This document shows positions 33,021 to 41,912 of a stretch of DNA of 64,000 nt, piece after piece. Under the pieces are notes generated by a model. It was not told the origin of the DNA. It saw only the letters and a program-made list of their open reading frames with translations, and ran no database searches. Where the stretch lies: positions 1 to 64,000 of the forward strand of contig CAZBBA010000005.1 in assembly GCA_964490015.1 (NCBI GenBank), in the 5' to 3' direction. This DNA is from Perlabentimonas sp964490015. Its GTDB lineage: Bacteria > Bacteroidota > Bacteroidia > Bacteroidales > Tenuifilaceae. Made by a program: the position numbers and the translations under genes. Position 1 is the first letter of the stretch, and each line of letters opens with the position of its first letter.

Positions 33021-34481
33021 CTAGCGATTTCTAGAGCGATTGTCCTCCGATTTTTTAGTCGATTCGCTTTTGCGCTCACTTGAGCTACTGCTCTTAGTTG
33101 AGGAGTCAGAACTTTTAGATTCGGACTTTCGCGACGACGACTCAACCTTTGGGGTTGACCGTTCATTGGAACGAGCAGGCCTAGCGCTCTCCTCTGTCCG
33201 GGGTTTAGCACTTTCCCTACTGGAAACACCGCTATCGGGTTGCCTGCTCGACGATGGTCTGGTAGACTCTCGGTTCGAAGAACCACTGTTCTCCCGTGAA
33301 GGACGAGTAGTAACCGGGTTGGACGAGGGCCGACTTTCGGGTTTCTCGGTTCTAACCTCTGAGTCGTTACTTTGAACAGATGGCCTAGTTGAAACTCGAC
33401 CACGGTCGCTACTTACTGCGTTTTCGCTGTTTATTCTACGGGGAGGTCTGTAGCCCTGCGTATTTTCATTACCATCCTGTTTGTTCTCCCTATTAGGTCT
33501 TGAACTTACCGTACTATTCGCCCTGCCTACTCTATCGCGTGATGTTGGACTGCTAACCACGGGTTGCCTTGGATTGCTAACATTTCCTGGCCGTCCTTTA
33601 ACCTCACGAGGATGTCCGTTGGGATAACGTTGGGTGTAGTAATTATGGCCATCGCGTTTCCTATCGGGACGGCTATATGTCTCCTTATATCTTCCGCCAC
33701 TTACATTTACTACAACGGTAGGTGAGTGTTTACGCACACGACCATAGTAGTAGGTATGATATCGATCGCATCGGTGATGCCTCCAAGGACGATAGTAGGT
33801 ATGGTAATGCACATGCCAGTTGGAGTGATATCCATAGTAGTAATGCCAGTAATGGGGAGCCCAGGGATTCCAGTATGAGGGGTAATATCCCCAATACCAC
33901 GATGAGCGCCATGGACTATACATTGGCGAGTAAATATAAACAACTAAAGGCCACTGGGCTACCTCGTAGTAGGTAGTTGTTACAACTGCAGTTTCTCTAT
34001 ACGCCTTCGATGACTGGCTACTATAGTTGCCCCTATACCCAGGATTTGGGGTTTCGGCATATACTGGCTCAACAATGTAATTGGGCCCGTACAAGTCCTC
34101 ATCACCAATTAGCTGAATCTGCACCGAGCCATCGTTAAAACGTTGAACGGTGAATACAGCAACATCCTGATACTCCTGCGGATTAAGCGCCACGCGCAAA
34201 ACAATACTATGAATATTATCCTCCGAATAGTCGAAAACCATGATGTAATCTACCAGATTATCATTGTTCAGATCCAGATTATTAATCATCGACTCGGGCT
34301 TATTCAGCTCCCTTTCGAATGACTCAAGGGTTTCGGAATTCTGGAAGAGGTTCATTACGGCAAACAGGTTCAAATTATCACCCGGTAGCCCAAGGTAATC
34401 CTCGGGATTGTTTTGTGCCGCAAATACGCTAGTTCCTGCAAGCAGGATAGCCATAATTGTGGTATAAATTATCCTTTTCAT
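33021..34481 (-). CDS. Secreted protein with YWH-rich core and SR-rich tail
   Basis: A 486-residue protein of striking composition; I recognise no family. Residues 1-22 are a signal peptide (MKRIIYTTIMAILLAGTSVF). Residues 23-150 look folded and acidic (LPGDNLNLFAVMNLF, NNDNLVDYIMVFDY). Residues 165-250 are extremely rich in Tyr, Trp and His (for instance WYWGYYPSYWNPWAPHYWHY). Residues 250-486 are a low-complexity Ser/Arg/Lys/Glu tail with RPSSNP- and SARP-type words, positive overall. Such a tail could bind polyanions such as DNA or acidic glycans, and the aromatic core could bind sugars or metals; both are guesses. The codons are varied, so the low complexity is at protein level and not a simple DNA repeat. 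Confidence 0.8.
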   Translation of the reverse strand: MKRIIYTTIMAILLAGTSVFAAQNNPEDYLGLPGDNLNLFAVMNLFQNSETLESFERELNKPESMINNLDLNNDNLVDYIMVFDYSEDNIHSIVLRVALNPQEYQDVAVFTVQRFNDGSVQIQLIGDEDLYGPNYIVEPVYAETPNPGYRGNYSSQSSKAYRETAVVTTTYYEVAQWPLVVYIYSPMYSPWRSSWYWGYYPSYWNPWAPHYWHYYYGYHSNWHVHYHTYYRPWRHHRCDRYHTYYYGRVRKHSPTVVVNVSGGRYKETYSRPDRKRDGHNYYTQRYPNGHPREVKGRPGNVSNPRQPVVSSPTSRDRVGRANSTVSSRPNRENKQDGNENTQGYRPPRRINSENAVSSDRGRVSTRPSVQSNDSEVRTEKPESRPSSNPVTTRPSRENSGSSNRESTRPSSSRQPDSGVSSRESAKPRTEESARPARSNERSTPKVESSSRKSESKSSDSSTKSSSSSERKSESTKKSEDNRSRNR

Positions 34482-34677
34482 AATTGTATGCTTTACGGTT
34501 TCTATGATTGTTTGCGTTCAAATATTATGCAGTTTTTTGACTTTAAAATTCACCAATCGTTACTATTGACCCGCTAAAAACCACTATCTCACTATATTAC
34601 TGATACTTATCAATTGCTGTTAAATATACACAATTCACCAACAGGTATTTTGAGCTCACCAACGTGCAAAAGAATTC

Positions 34678-35481
34678 TCAAAACATTAATGCATAACTCA
34701 TAATGCTAATGAATAATACGCTGACTATAGTATAAGTAACCCCCATGACAACTAAACTTTGTGCGGTTACTCTACTTACCCTGCTGCGGTTGGAGGTATT
34801 TATAGCATTATTTGATTTATAATCGTTTGACCAGAATAGCTTATCAACATAAAATGGGGAACTAAAATCGCTGGTTGCTGAGAGGGTTAAATAGCTTCTA
34901 AATACCAATGAGGCCTTATCACTCTCCATATTGTCGCTATTCTCGCCACCTATCATATTGTACGTTGGCAATCCCCAAATTGGCGTTTTCAAATCTTTGT
35001 AAGAATAATCATACGTATTCCAAATGGATTTGGGCTTTGCCCTAATGAATGAGAAAGGGGAAATAAAGCCTATTGGGTTGCTACGCTGCAACGAGCCATT
35101 AACATAGGAGGTGGAAGAAAACGCTGTTTCGCTATCGTGTTTATGGGGATCGTGAATTGATGCGCTAATCTTAAGGTCATCGGTCCAGTATAAAAACATC
35201 TCGCCATTAACTATTATCGACGATTTGCTCCAGTCCACAAAAAGGGGAATGCCCTGCTTATTATAAATGGTAACGTAGGCCGTTCTATAATACCCATCGA
35301 AACGGTACTCAACGGCAAGGGTGTCGTTCTCATAAATAAACTCGTTCTCTTTTAAAGATGTTAGGTTTGACGACATGCTTAAATGATTTATGGGTGTGCA
35401 CCCCATAATGGATAATCCAATAGCGGAAAAAGCTGTAAGGATTATAAGCGGTATCCTATTGTATTTTGTTTTCGATTTCAT
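34678..35481 (-). CDS. Unknown lipoprotein, paralogue A
   Basis: The 267-residue product has a lipoprotein signal (AFSAIGLSIMGC) and a beta-rich body with LKENEFIYENDTLAVEYRFD, VTIYNKQGIPLFVDWSKSS and LTLSATSDFSSPFYVDKLFW. A membrane segment lies near the C-terminus (about 240-265). It is clearly related to the next gene upstream (35608-36414), which has DKNEFVFENDTLFVVYSFDG, ITIYNKLSTPLYVDWIRSS and LSTTSDFSAPFTLDDQFW. The ATG at 35479-35481 is chosen; the frame extends nine codons to a TTG. I recognise no family. The C-terminal hydrophobic end is unusual for a lipoprotein. Confidence 0.75.
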   Translation of the reverse strand: MKSKTKYNRIPLIILTAFSAIGLSIMGCTPINHLSMSSNLTSLKENEFIYENDTLAVEYRFDGYYRTAYVTIYNKQGIPLFVDWSKSSIIVNGEMFLYWTDDLKISASIHDPHKHDSETAFSSTSYVNGSLQRSNPIGFISPFSFIRAKPKSIWNTYDYSYKDLKTPIWGLPTYNMIGGENSDNMESDKASLVFRSYLTLSATSDFSSPFYVDKLFWSNDYKSNNAINTSNRSRVSRVTAQSLVVMGVTYTIVSVLFISIMSYALMF

Positions 35482-35607
35482 AGTAGTAAGTTTTAACGTA
35501 CTTTTCAACTTTTTAAATGACTATTTTCCTTTCGACAGTGAGCAAAGCAATCCTATGGCAAAGTATTTTATACTTACCCCAAAAAAAACAGTAAATCAAA
35601 AACCCGA

Positions 35608-36414
35608 TTAGTTGGCTGCGACGGCTAAAGCCCCTAAAAGTAAGAGTCCAACAACAGTTGTAGCCGATCGGCTTGGCCCTTTTCTCAGCTTAATATAGAA
35701 CTGATTGCCCATAGAATAGCTTAGGCGCGATGGATTTACCCCAGTAGTAATTACCTCAGAGGCCCAAAACTGATCATCGAGCGTAAAGGGTGCAGAAAAA
35801 TCGCTGGTTGTGGATAAAGACAGGTAACTCCTGAAGTACAATGGCGAACTATTTGCATCAAAAGTATAACGTTTTCCTCTCCCTAAACCATCAACCGTAT
35901 AAACATGAACATTCCCCGTCAGGGATTCGTTCGAAAGAGGTACTGATGACCCTTGAATATATATGGGCACCACCGATATGTAAGCGTTGGGAGGAATAAA
36001 GGTGAGCTGGTAGTCGCGCGAAACTACGCCGCTCGAAATGGAACTTGTTGTGGAAGTGGATTCGTTCCAGTGGGTGGTATAACCCGATGAGGCTACAAAA
36101 ATTTTCATCTCATCGCGCCAATAACCTAGCGTTTTCCCATCAACTATTGCAGATGAGCGAATCCAGTCAACGTAAAGAGGCGTACTCAGCTTGTTGTAGA
36201 TGGTAATGTTTACGGGGCAAGCATAACCATCGAAGCTGTATACAACGAACAGAGTATCATTCTCGAAAACAAACTCATTCTTATCAGTTGAGGCCATATT
36301 CGACGAAAGTCGAACATACTGGTAGCTCGAACAACTCGATAAGAAAACCAGTGCAGTGAATAAGTAAAGTGTTGCCTCAACTGCTCTTTTGGGGTAAAGG
36401 TTTAGGACTTGCAT
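35608..36414 (-). CDS. Unknown lipoprotein, paralogue B
   Basis: At 268 residues this is the sister of the preceding gene, with the same order of strands and a lipobox VFLSSC (Cys near residue 28). It also ends in a short hydrophobic segment (TVVGLLLLGALAVAAN). The pair probably arose by tandem duplication with considerable divergence. It is divergent from a LytS-type propeller kinase. The 190 bp between them carries the inverted repeat TTACTTGG/CCAAGTAA (36447-36454, 36467-36474), so the lipoproteins are candidates for control by the linked LytTR regulator. Confidence 0.75.
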   Translation of the reverse strand: MQVLNLYPKRAVEATLYLFTALVFLSSCSSYQYVRLSSNMASTDKNEFVFENDTLFVVYSFDGYACPVNITIYNKLSTPLYVDWIRSSAIVDGKTLGYWRDEMKIFVASSGYTTHWNESTSTTSSISSGVVSRDYQLTFIPPNAYISVVPIYIQGSSVPLSNESLTGNVHVYTVDGLGRGKRYTFDANSSPLYFRSYLSLSTTSDFSAPFTLDDQFWASEVITTGVNPSRLSYSMGNQFYIKLRKGPSRSATTVVGLLLLGALAVAAN

Positions 36415-36446
36415 AGTATTTGATTTTTAGTTCAACATACTTCTAA

Positions 36447-36474
36447 TTACTTGGAATAAAGGTAAACCAAGTAA
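36447..36474. promoter_or_regulatory. Inverted repeat between divergent genes
   Basis: TTACTTGG (36447-36454) and CCAAGTAA (36467-36474) form an 8 bp inverted repeat with a 12 bp spacer. It lies 33 bp upstream of the lipoprotein ATG and about 99 bp before the kinase -7 box. It may be a regulator-binding site, but LytTR regulators usually bind direct repeats, so the link is weak. Confidence 0.35.
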
Positions 36475-36572
36475 GTTTCTTTACCAAACACTATGTCACC
36501 AACCTGTTGTTTGGCTTCACCATCGCGCACTTTTAAAATTGAACCTGTTATAGTCCATCCCCAAAGTTTTCT

Positions 36573-36580
36573 TACTTTTG
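36573..36580 (+). promoter_or_regulatory. -7 box of the LytS-type kinase gene
   Basis: TACTTTTG matches TAnnTTTG. The predicted start near 36587 lies downstream of the longest open frame's start, supporting the GTG at 36604 as the start codon. Confidence 0.55.
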
Positions 36581-36603
36581 ATGATATTTTGAATTATTGT
36601 AAC

Positions 36604-39600
36604 GTGAAACAAACAGCTTTCCATACCCTTCTAGCCTCTCTCCTTCTCCTTGGGACTCATATCTCCCTATTGGCCCAGCAGCAATTCTCCACTCCCGAGA
36701 TATTTAACGAGATAAACGGACTTCCCAACAGCGAAGTGCTTTGCCTTTTGAAGGACTCTAAGGGATACCTTTGGGTTGGCACTGCTTATGGATTAGCCAA
36801 GTACGATGGCAATAAGTTTTCCATTTTTAAACACCAATCCAATAGGAATAGCATTTCGGGCGATGTTATAAACTCAATTTTCGAGGATAATAACGGGCAT
36901 ATCCTTGTTGGAGCCAATGGCCTGTCTATACTGAATCGTCAAACTGGAATTTGGCAGAATTTTCTGCACGACCCACAAAACAAACACTCCATTAGTAACC
37001 CCTTGGTTTCATCCATTGCTCAGGAAAACGATAGCATCTACTGGCTTATAACCGGTAACGGCATCAATAGTTTTAACATTAAAACCAAGCAGTTTCAGCA
37101 CGTAGATATAAACCTAAACTCGCGAATCACGAAATCGGAAATTCATGCCATCGTTCCCAACAAGCAAATTATTTTCTCGGTGGGGACAAATGTTTACCGA
37201 TTCAATATAGCAACTGGCAAAGTTGACGATTCCCCCATAGTACAAGGGTATACCAGTCCAAAGTTGGTTAACAACAATATAATAGCCATAAAAAGCAACG
37301 AGCCAAACAGGCATAACTTGGTGCAGCTAAATCTAACTACAAACCAAGAGAAAACTCTTTATAAAGATGTTAATATTAATGGGCTAACGCTTCTTTGCAA
37401 CGAATCGTTTTACTTTATAAATAGAGAAAAGATATTTTTCTTTGATGCAAACTTCAACGTTAGTCGCACGCTAGTTCTTCAGCAACGAAGGGAGATTCAA
37501 AATATTGAGTATACCTGTGCACTTAAGGAAGACAATGGAATATTTTGGGTTGGCACCACAAGAGGTCTACAGAAAATTTCATCGAATTCGCCATTTCAGT
37601 TCTTCGATATCCGCAGCGGGCTGCCAAATGAATACATACGATCGTTAATGGTCGACAGTAAAAATAACCTTTGGATTGGGGTTCGACAAGGACCTGCGTA
37701 CAAAATTGAGAACATCGACGACTACCTAAAACTCCGCAATCCAAGGCTTACCCACATCAAATTTCCAACCGCCGATGGCGAAGTTTTCGCCACCAACCGC
37801 ATTGTTGAGCTTAGCAACGGCAATATCCTATTTGTAACAAATCGATCGATCTTCCTCTACAATCCAAATCTTAAAAGATTTACCGACCAGTTCCAAATCC
37901 CCAACAACCGGCAGTACTTTTCGGCAGTTGAGGTTGACGATGGAATTCTGGTTGGATCGCTCGACAAGCCAACGCTTTTTAGAATAAAGGTTAAAAATGG
38001 CAGAATAAGCCTAGATGAGACATTTCAGATCGAGAGCTACCCCGACATTGTATACTCACTTTTTAAGGATAGCAACAACGATATTTGGATTGGTGGGGAG
38101 GGCTTATTCAAACTAAATAGAGATAATGTTTCTAAAAAGTTCAAATTGGAGCAGGCAATTGCTGCCATAAACGACACCAACTACTCCAGTAATTCCATCT
38201 GGAGTTTCATCGATATGGACAGCTCGCGGCTTTTTGTCACCACAACAAACAACGGGTTTTACATCTACAACAAGGCAACAGGCACGAGCAAGCATTTCAA
38301 TAAAGCCGATGGTCTACCCACCGACTTTACCTGTACTGTTCTAAAAACCGACAACAACAATCTATGGCTTAGCACAAAAGAGGGTATTAGCTTAGTTAAT
38401 CCTGCGGATTTTGTTTTCAAAAACTACCCGGTTAAGAATGGACGATACAACAGCGATTTCACGTTTAACAGCGGTGCTATAACCCAGGGGAATATGGTTT
38501 TGCTTGGCAGCAAGCAGGGTGTGGTGTTCTTTCATCCCGATAGCGTAAAAACCAGAGGCATTGGATTACCCCTTTACGTTAACGAGTTTAGGGTTTTCGA
38601 CCGCATAGTGAAAAGGGAACTCACGCATGGCGATACAATCATTTTAAGGCATAACCAAAACTTTTTCTCCTTTGAGTTCTCGTTACTCGATTTCAGAAAT
38701 CCGCAGGAGATTCAGTACACATTTCAGCTGCTGCGATACGATAAAGCCGAAAGGGAGGCTATTAACAACATTAATGCTGTTAGCTACACCAATGTTAAAC
38801 CGGGCCGGTACACGTTTAGATTAACCAGCCGTCCGAGCTGGGACACATCGAATATCCAAACCGTTGATATTCGGGTGATCATCAAACCCGCGTTCTACCA
38901 AACCGGATGGTTTAAAGCCTTAATCTACATCACAGCAGTGCTGATTCTGGCAAGCATTATTATTTCGATTGTCCGCAGACAAATGCTCCATGGTAGGCTT
39001 CAAAAGATGGAGCTAAACCTGCTGCGATCCCAGATTAACCCCCATTTTATTTTCAACACCCTAACCTCAATTCAACATACCATTCTTACCAGCAGCAAGG
39101 AGGATGCAGTGGAGACATTATCGCGGTTCTCGCGGCTAATGCGTATGTTCCTCGACTACTCGCGGCTGGAGTATATCCCGCTCGACAAGGCAATACTCTT
39201 CTACAATACCTTTGTTACCGTGCATTCGGTAAACCTAGAGGAGCCCATTGTTTTTAATGTTGATATTGATAACAGGATCGACCCCGAAAGGATTACCATT
39301 TCACCCATGCTTATTCAGCCATTCCTCGAGAATGCCATTGTTCATGGGCTATCGCCCAAGGGAAAGGAGATGAAACTATTGCTAAAAATCGAAATGACCG
39401 ACGGCTGGCTGATGTGCGAAATTACCGACAATGGAATTGGCCGTAAGAAAGCGCAGGAAATTAGCCAACGGAAAACCTTAGCGCATAAATCGATGGGGAT
39501 TGAGATCAGCAGCAAAAGCATTCTGCTTCAGCTAAAGAAGGGCAAGTTTATTAAGGAGACTTTCGATATTGTTGACAATACCGACAGTGATGGAAATCCA

Positions 39601-39657
39601 ACGGGAACAACCGTGCTCCTTAAAATTCCGTATCGTGTGCTGGGCGAAAAGAGCTAA
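36604..39657 (+). CDS. Propeller-type sensor histidine kinase, LytS class
   Basis: From the GTG at 36604 the protein is 1017 residues and begins with a normal signal peptide ending LLAQ. The longest frame starts at 36493 but its first 37 residues lie upstream of the predicted promoter. It has two-component-propeller repeats (about 30-680, e.g. DSKGYLWVGTAYGLAKYDG), a Y_Y_Y-like domain (about 690-775), one membrane segment (about 780-800), and a His_kinase domain with QINPHFIFNTLTSIQH carrying the phospho-acceptor. The ATPase part has PFLENAIVHGL and ITDNGIGRKKA. It is the LytS/YehU class and pairs with the convergent LytTR regulator gene. The stop codons of the two genes overlap. Confidence 0.92.
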   Translation: MKQTAFHTLLASLLLLGTHISLLAQQQFSTPEIFNEINGLPNSEVLCLLKDSKGYLWVGTAYGLAKYDGNKFSIFKHQSNRNSISGDVINSIFEDNNGHILVGANGLSILNRQTGIWQNFLHDPQNKHSISNPLVSSIAQENDSIYWLITGNGINSFNIKTKQFQHVDINLNSRITKSEIHAIVPNKQIIFSVGTNVYRFNIATGKVDDSPIVQGYTSPKLVNNNIIAIKSNEPNRHNLVQLNLTTNQEKTLYKDVNINGLTLLCNESFYFINREKIFFFDANFNVSRTLVLQQRREIQNIEYTCALKEDNGIFWVGTTRGLQKISSNSPFQFFDIRSGLPNEYIRSLMVDSKNNLWIGVRQGPAYKIENIDDYLKLRNPRLTHIKFPTADGEVFATNRIVELSNGNILFVTNRSIFLYNPNLKRFTDQFQIPNNRQYFSAVEVDDGILVGSLDKPTLFRIKVKNGRISLDETFQIESYPDIVYSLFKDSNNDIWIGGEGLFKLNRDNVSKKFKLEQAIAAINDTNYSSNSIWSFIDMDSSRLFVTTTNNGFYIYNKATGTSKHFNKADGLPTDFTCTVLKTDNNNLWLSTKEGISLVNPADFVFKNYPVKNGRYNSDFTFNSGAITQGNMVLLGSKQGVVFFHPDSVKTRGIGLPLYVNEFRVFDRIVKRELTHGDTIILRHNQNFFSFEFSLLDFRNPQEIQYTFQLLRYDKAEREAINNINAVSYTNVKPGRYTFRLTSRPSWDTSNIQTVDIRVIIKPAFYQTGWFKALIYITAVLILASIIISIVRRQMLHGRLQKMELNLLRSQINPHFIFNTLTSIQHTILTSSKEDAVETLSRFSRLMRMFLDYSRLEYIPLDKAILFYNTFVTVHSVNLEEPIVFNVDIDNRIDPERITISPMLIQPFLENAIVHGLSPKGKEMKLLLKIEMTDGWLMCEITDNGIGRKKAQEISQRKTLAHKSMGIEISSKSILLQLKKGKFIKETFDIVDNTDSDGNPTGTTVLLKIPYRVLGEKS

Positions 39658-40379
39658 ATCTTAAGATACTTCAGAAGTTCATCCTTTTTGCTTTCACCAA
39701 CTTTCACGTTCATGCCATTGCTAAGGCAAAGGTACCCGCCTCGTCCTCGCTGGTACTTAACAATATGCTTTAGGTTTACCAGGTACGATTTATGCACCCT
39801 AAGGAATAGATGAGGTTTTAAGATATCCTCGTAGTTGGCAAGGCCTTTGGATGAGACCACCTTTTTGCCATCGCGAGCATGAAATTCGGAGTAGCTGGTA
39901 TCGGCCGAGATGCACACAATATCATCAATCATAATAAAGATAAGCCCCTCGAGGGTGGATACAAAAATCCGATCGTTGAGAGTACCAGTCGACTCCTGGT
40001 TTCGCTGCGAGCGTTTAAGCTCAAGTTGGTTCTTGGCCTTTTTTACTGCGCTTTTCAGCTCGTCAATATCGTAGGGTTTTAGGATATAATCAACTGCCGA
40101 TGCCTTTATGGCCTGCAGCGAGTACTCGCTAAAAGCTGTGGTTACAATAACCTCGTACTCCTCGGGATTGGTGCGCTTTAGCACATCAAACCCAATCTCG
40201 TGCTGAAGATTAATATCTAGAAAAATGATGCTCGGTTTCTCCTGATAAATTAGATTTACGGCATCGTCAACGGTGCTGGCAACGCCAACCACCTGCATAT
40301 CGGCAAAAAGATTGGCGATGTAGCTCGCCAGCAGCTCTGCCGACTTCTTGTTATCCTCAACTATTAGGGTTTTAATCAT
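39654..40379 (-). CDS. LytTR-family response regulator
   Basis: This 241-residue regulator has a receiver domain (about 1-120) with phospho-acceptor Asp in IIFLDINLQHEIGFDV and the Lys in YILKPYD, and a LytTR DNA-binding domain (about 140-238) with FLRVHKSYLVNLKHIVKYQR and GESKKDELLKYL. It is the obvious partner of the LytS-type kinase, but the genes converge and their stop codons overlap by two bases, so they are transcribed separately. Targets are unknown; the lipoprotein pair beside the kinase is a candidate. Confidence 0.94.
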   Translation of the reverse strand: MIKTLIVEDNKKSAELLASYIANLFADMQVVGVASTVDDAVNLIYQEKPSIIFLDINLQHEIGFDVLKRTNPEEYEVIVTTAFSEYSLQAIKASAVDYILKPYDIDELKSAVKKAKNQLELKRSQRNQESTGTLNDRIFVSTLEGLIFIMIDDIVCISADTSYSEFHARDGKKVVSSKGLANYEDILKPHLFLRVHKSYLVNLKHIVKYQRGRGGYLCLSNGMNVKVGESKKDELLKYLKI

Positions 40380-40474
40380 ACCAAGGGTTTATGCCTGTAA
40401 ATATATCATAAAAATTTTACGTGACATGACATGCTTCGCCTTCAAACTATTGATTAAATTGCAGAAAAAAGGTT

Positions 40475-40963
40475 ATGGAGAACTCCAATGCAAATCAACC
40501 CGTAGTGCTCGACGGGTTTATTAAACCCGGATTTATTGCCAGGGTATACTCTCTCCTACTATTTCCGAGCTGTATGGTAATTTGCAAAACCGGAAATTTT
40601 GGTTCAAACAGTGCGGGATCGATGCGCGCATCGCTGGGTGGCAATGTGGGCGATGGCGCAATCCTTGGCGCCATTGGCGAGATTTTCGACAGCGCTAGGC
40701 GCAACAAACGCATGGAGAAAGCGGCAAGTCTGCTATCCAAATCGCCCGAGGAGATAGCGCAAAGCGATAGAAGAAACTATCTAATAAGTTACAACAATAT
40801 TGATAGGGTTGAGGTAAAAGGGCCAAACTTTGCGGGCGAGATAAAGCTTAGAATCCATACTCCCACCAAGACCTACAAACTCCGAATGGATTGTCAAAAT
40901 AAATCGAGCCAAATATTTTTTGTAAATACACTTGTCGAGTATCTGCCGGGGAAGGTTTTCTGA
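40475..40963 (+). CDS. Unknown 162-residue protein
   Basis: I do not recognise it. There is no signal peptide. A hydrophobic stretch near residues 19-37 (FIARVYSLLLFPSCMVICKT) could insert in the membrane. A Gly-rich segment follows (GSMRASLGGNVGDGAILGAI), then a helix RRNKRMEKAASLLSKSPEE, and a beta-rich end that resembles a PH-like half-domain (ISYNNIDRVEVKGPNFAGEI). It stands alone, divergent from the LytTR regulator gene across 95 bp. Confidence 0.65.
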   Translation: MENSNANQPVVLDGFIKPGFIARVYSLLLFPSCMVICKTGNFGSNSAGSMRASLGGNVGDGAILGAIGEIFDSARRNKRMEKAASLLSKSPEEIAQSDRRNYLISYNNIDRVEVKGPNFAGEIKLRIHTPTKTYKLRMDCQNKSSQIFFVNTLVEYLPGKVF

Positions 40964-41091
40964 TGGAACAGTAAAGGTTGTCATGATATAAAGTGTACGT
41001 TCACTGCAGCAGCATATTCCCTATTCCCGTTTAGGATATCTGGTTAATGCTCTGGGACAGGGGTTGAATATGCAATGCAGAGCAATCGGGG

Positions 41092-41181
41092 CATTCAACC
41101 CCTTCGGGGTTGTGGAAATACCCGCATTCTTGGCCCCGCATGGTATGCGGGGCTATTTTAATTCGATCCCTTCGGGATCGC
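41092..41181. repeat. Left 90 bp triple-hairpin direct repeat
   Basis: The repeat contains three tight hairpins: CAACCCC/GGGGTTG with loop TTC (41096-41112), GCCCCGCAT/ATGCGGGGC with loop GGT (41133-41153), and CGATCCC/GGGATCG with loop TTC (41164-41180). A copy with 5 differences in 90 bases lies at 41913-42002, on the other side of the transposase gene. Tandem short palindromes of this kind are typical REP elements mobilised by RAYT transposases. Confidence 0.85.
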
Positions 41182-41335
41182 TCGTTTCCTGTCCATCAGG
41201 CTCCGCCAGGCGCGTTGTTACAAAAACATTATGGTAGTTCCACGCCTATAAGTTTTTTTTTAGGTTACGGTGTATATGCATTTTCCAAACACACACTAAA
41301 TTTGTACTGAACTATTCAGCAGCAGGGTCGGTCGT

Positions 41336-41447
41336 TGAACCCTTGGGTGCTGCTTCAAAAAGCCCGAAGGGCTTTAATCCGAATGGCCCGAGGGTGCAGC
41401 CCCGGGATATGAAAGCGTAATAACGCCAACCCCGACAGGGGTTGAAT
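41336..41447. repeat. REP-like hairpin block before the transposase gene
   Basis: It contains AAAGCCC/GGGCTTT with loop GAA (41359-41375), a GC-rich stretch GGCCCGAGGGTGCAGCCCCGGG, and CAACCCC/GGGGTTG with loop GACA (41427-41444). The last shares its stem with the first hairpin of the flanking 90 bp repeats. It resembles the left end or recognition sequence of a Bacteroidota RAYT element. Confidence 0.7.
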
Positions 41448-41462
41448 AGTATAACCATCGCC

Positions 41463-41909
41463 ATGAGCACGTATACACAAATTATTTATCAAATAGTCTT
41501 TAGCACTAAGTACAGGGAGCCAACCTTGGTTAAGTCGGGGCGAGATGAGTTTTACAAGTATGTATGGGGCGTGCTAAACCACCAGCATTGCCATGCCTAT
41601 CGGATTGGTGGCGTGGCCGATCATCTGCATATCGTTACTCATCTTCACCCCAGCATCTCCTTGGCATCGCTAGTTAAAGACATAAAGCTGGCAACCACCA
41701 GTTTCATAAAGCAGAAGGGAATATTTCCCTCATTTAGGGGTTGGCAGGACGGGTATTCTGCCTTTACCTACTCCTTTGCTGATAAGGATAGGTTAGTTGA
41801 GTACGTGAAGAACCAGGAGGAGCACCACAGCCGGAAATCTTTTCTAGAGGAGCTGAAGGAGTTGCTCCGCGAGCAAGGGGTGGATTACGACCCCGCATAC
41901 TGGTCGTAG
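41463..41909 (+). CDS. REP-associated tyrosine transposase (IS200-like, RAYT)
   Basis: A 148-residue Y1 transposase of the HUH superfamily. The product starts MSTYTQIIYQIVFSTKYREP. It has the HUH metal-binding motif in GGVADHLHIVTHLHP near residue 55, and the Tyr-containing helix RLVEYVKNQEEHHSRKSFLE near 118, where the Tyr attacks DNA. All catalytic residues appear intact. The ATG at 41463 is chosen; an in-frame TTG at 41442 lies in the preceding hairpin. The gene is flanked by two 90 bp repeats of three hairpins each, the arrangement expected of a RAYT that recognises REP palindromes. Such transposases are single-copy domesticated relatives of IS200/IS605. Confidence 0.9.
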   Translation: MSTYTQIIYQIVFSTKYREPTLVKSGRDEFYKYVWGVLNHQHCHAYRIGGVADHLHIVTHLHPSISLASLVKDIKLATTSFIKQKGIFPSFRGWQDGYSAFTYSFADKDRLVEYVKNQEEHHSRKSFLEELKELLREQGVDYDPAYWS

Positions 41910-41912
41910 CTT

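Larger units (their letters stand above)
40964..41462. other. Non-coding REP-rich region upstream of the transposase
   Basis: This is a stretch of about 500 bp without a gene. It holds the first 90 bp triple-hairpin repeat (41092-41181), a partial repeat word GACAGGGGTTGAAT at 41056-41069, and a second hairpin block (41336-41447) directly before the transposase ATG. The part between (41182-41335) contains a T9 run followed by AGG (41252-41263), which also occurs after the right repeat. No gene is supported. Confidence 0.6.

Noticed and set aside
33040..33375. Plus-strand open frame, 111 codons, opposite the Ser/Arg-rich tail
   Set aside because: It is antisense to the low-complexity tail and mirrors its composition (Leu/Ser/Asp-rich); no promoter or family features.
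32963..33403. Minus-strand open frame, 146 codons
   Set aside because: It overlaps the 3' end of the secreted YWH/SR protein in another frame and runs past its stop; composition is that of a frame shadow.
36493..36603. Longer N-terminus for the LytS-type kinase
   Set aside because: The extra 37 residues do not look like a signal peptide, and the -7 box at 36573-36580 lies inside them; the GTG at 36604 gives a proper signal peptide.
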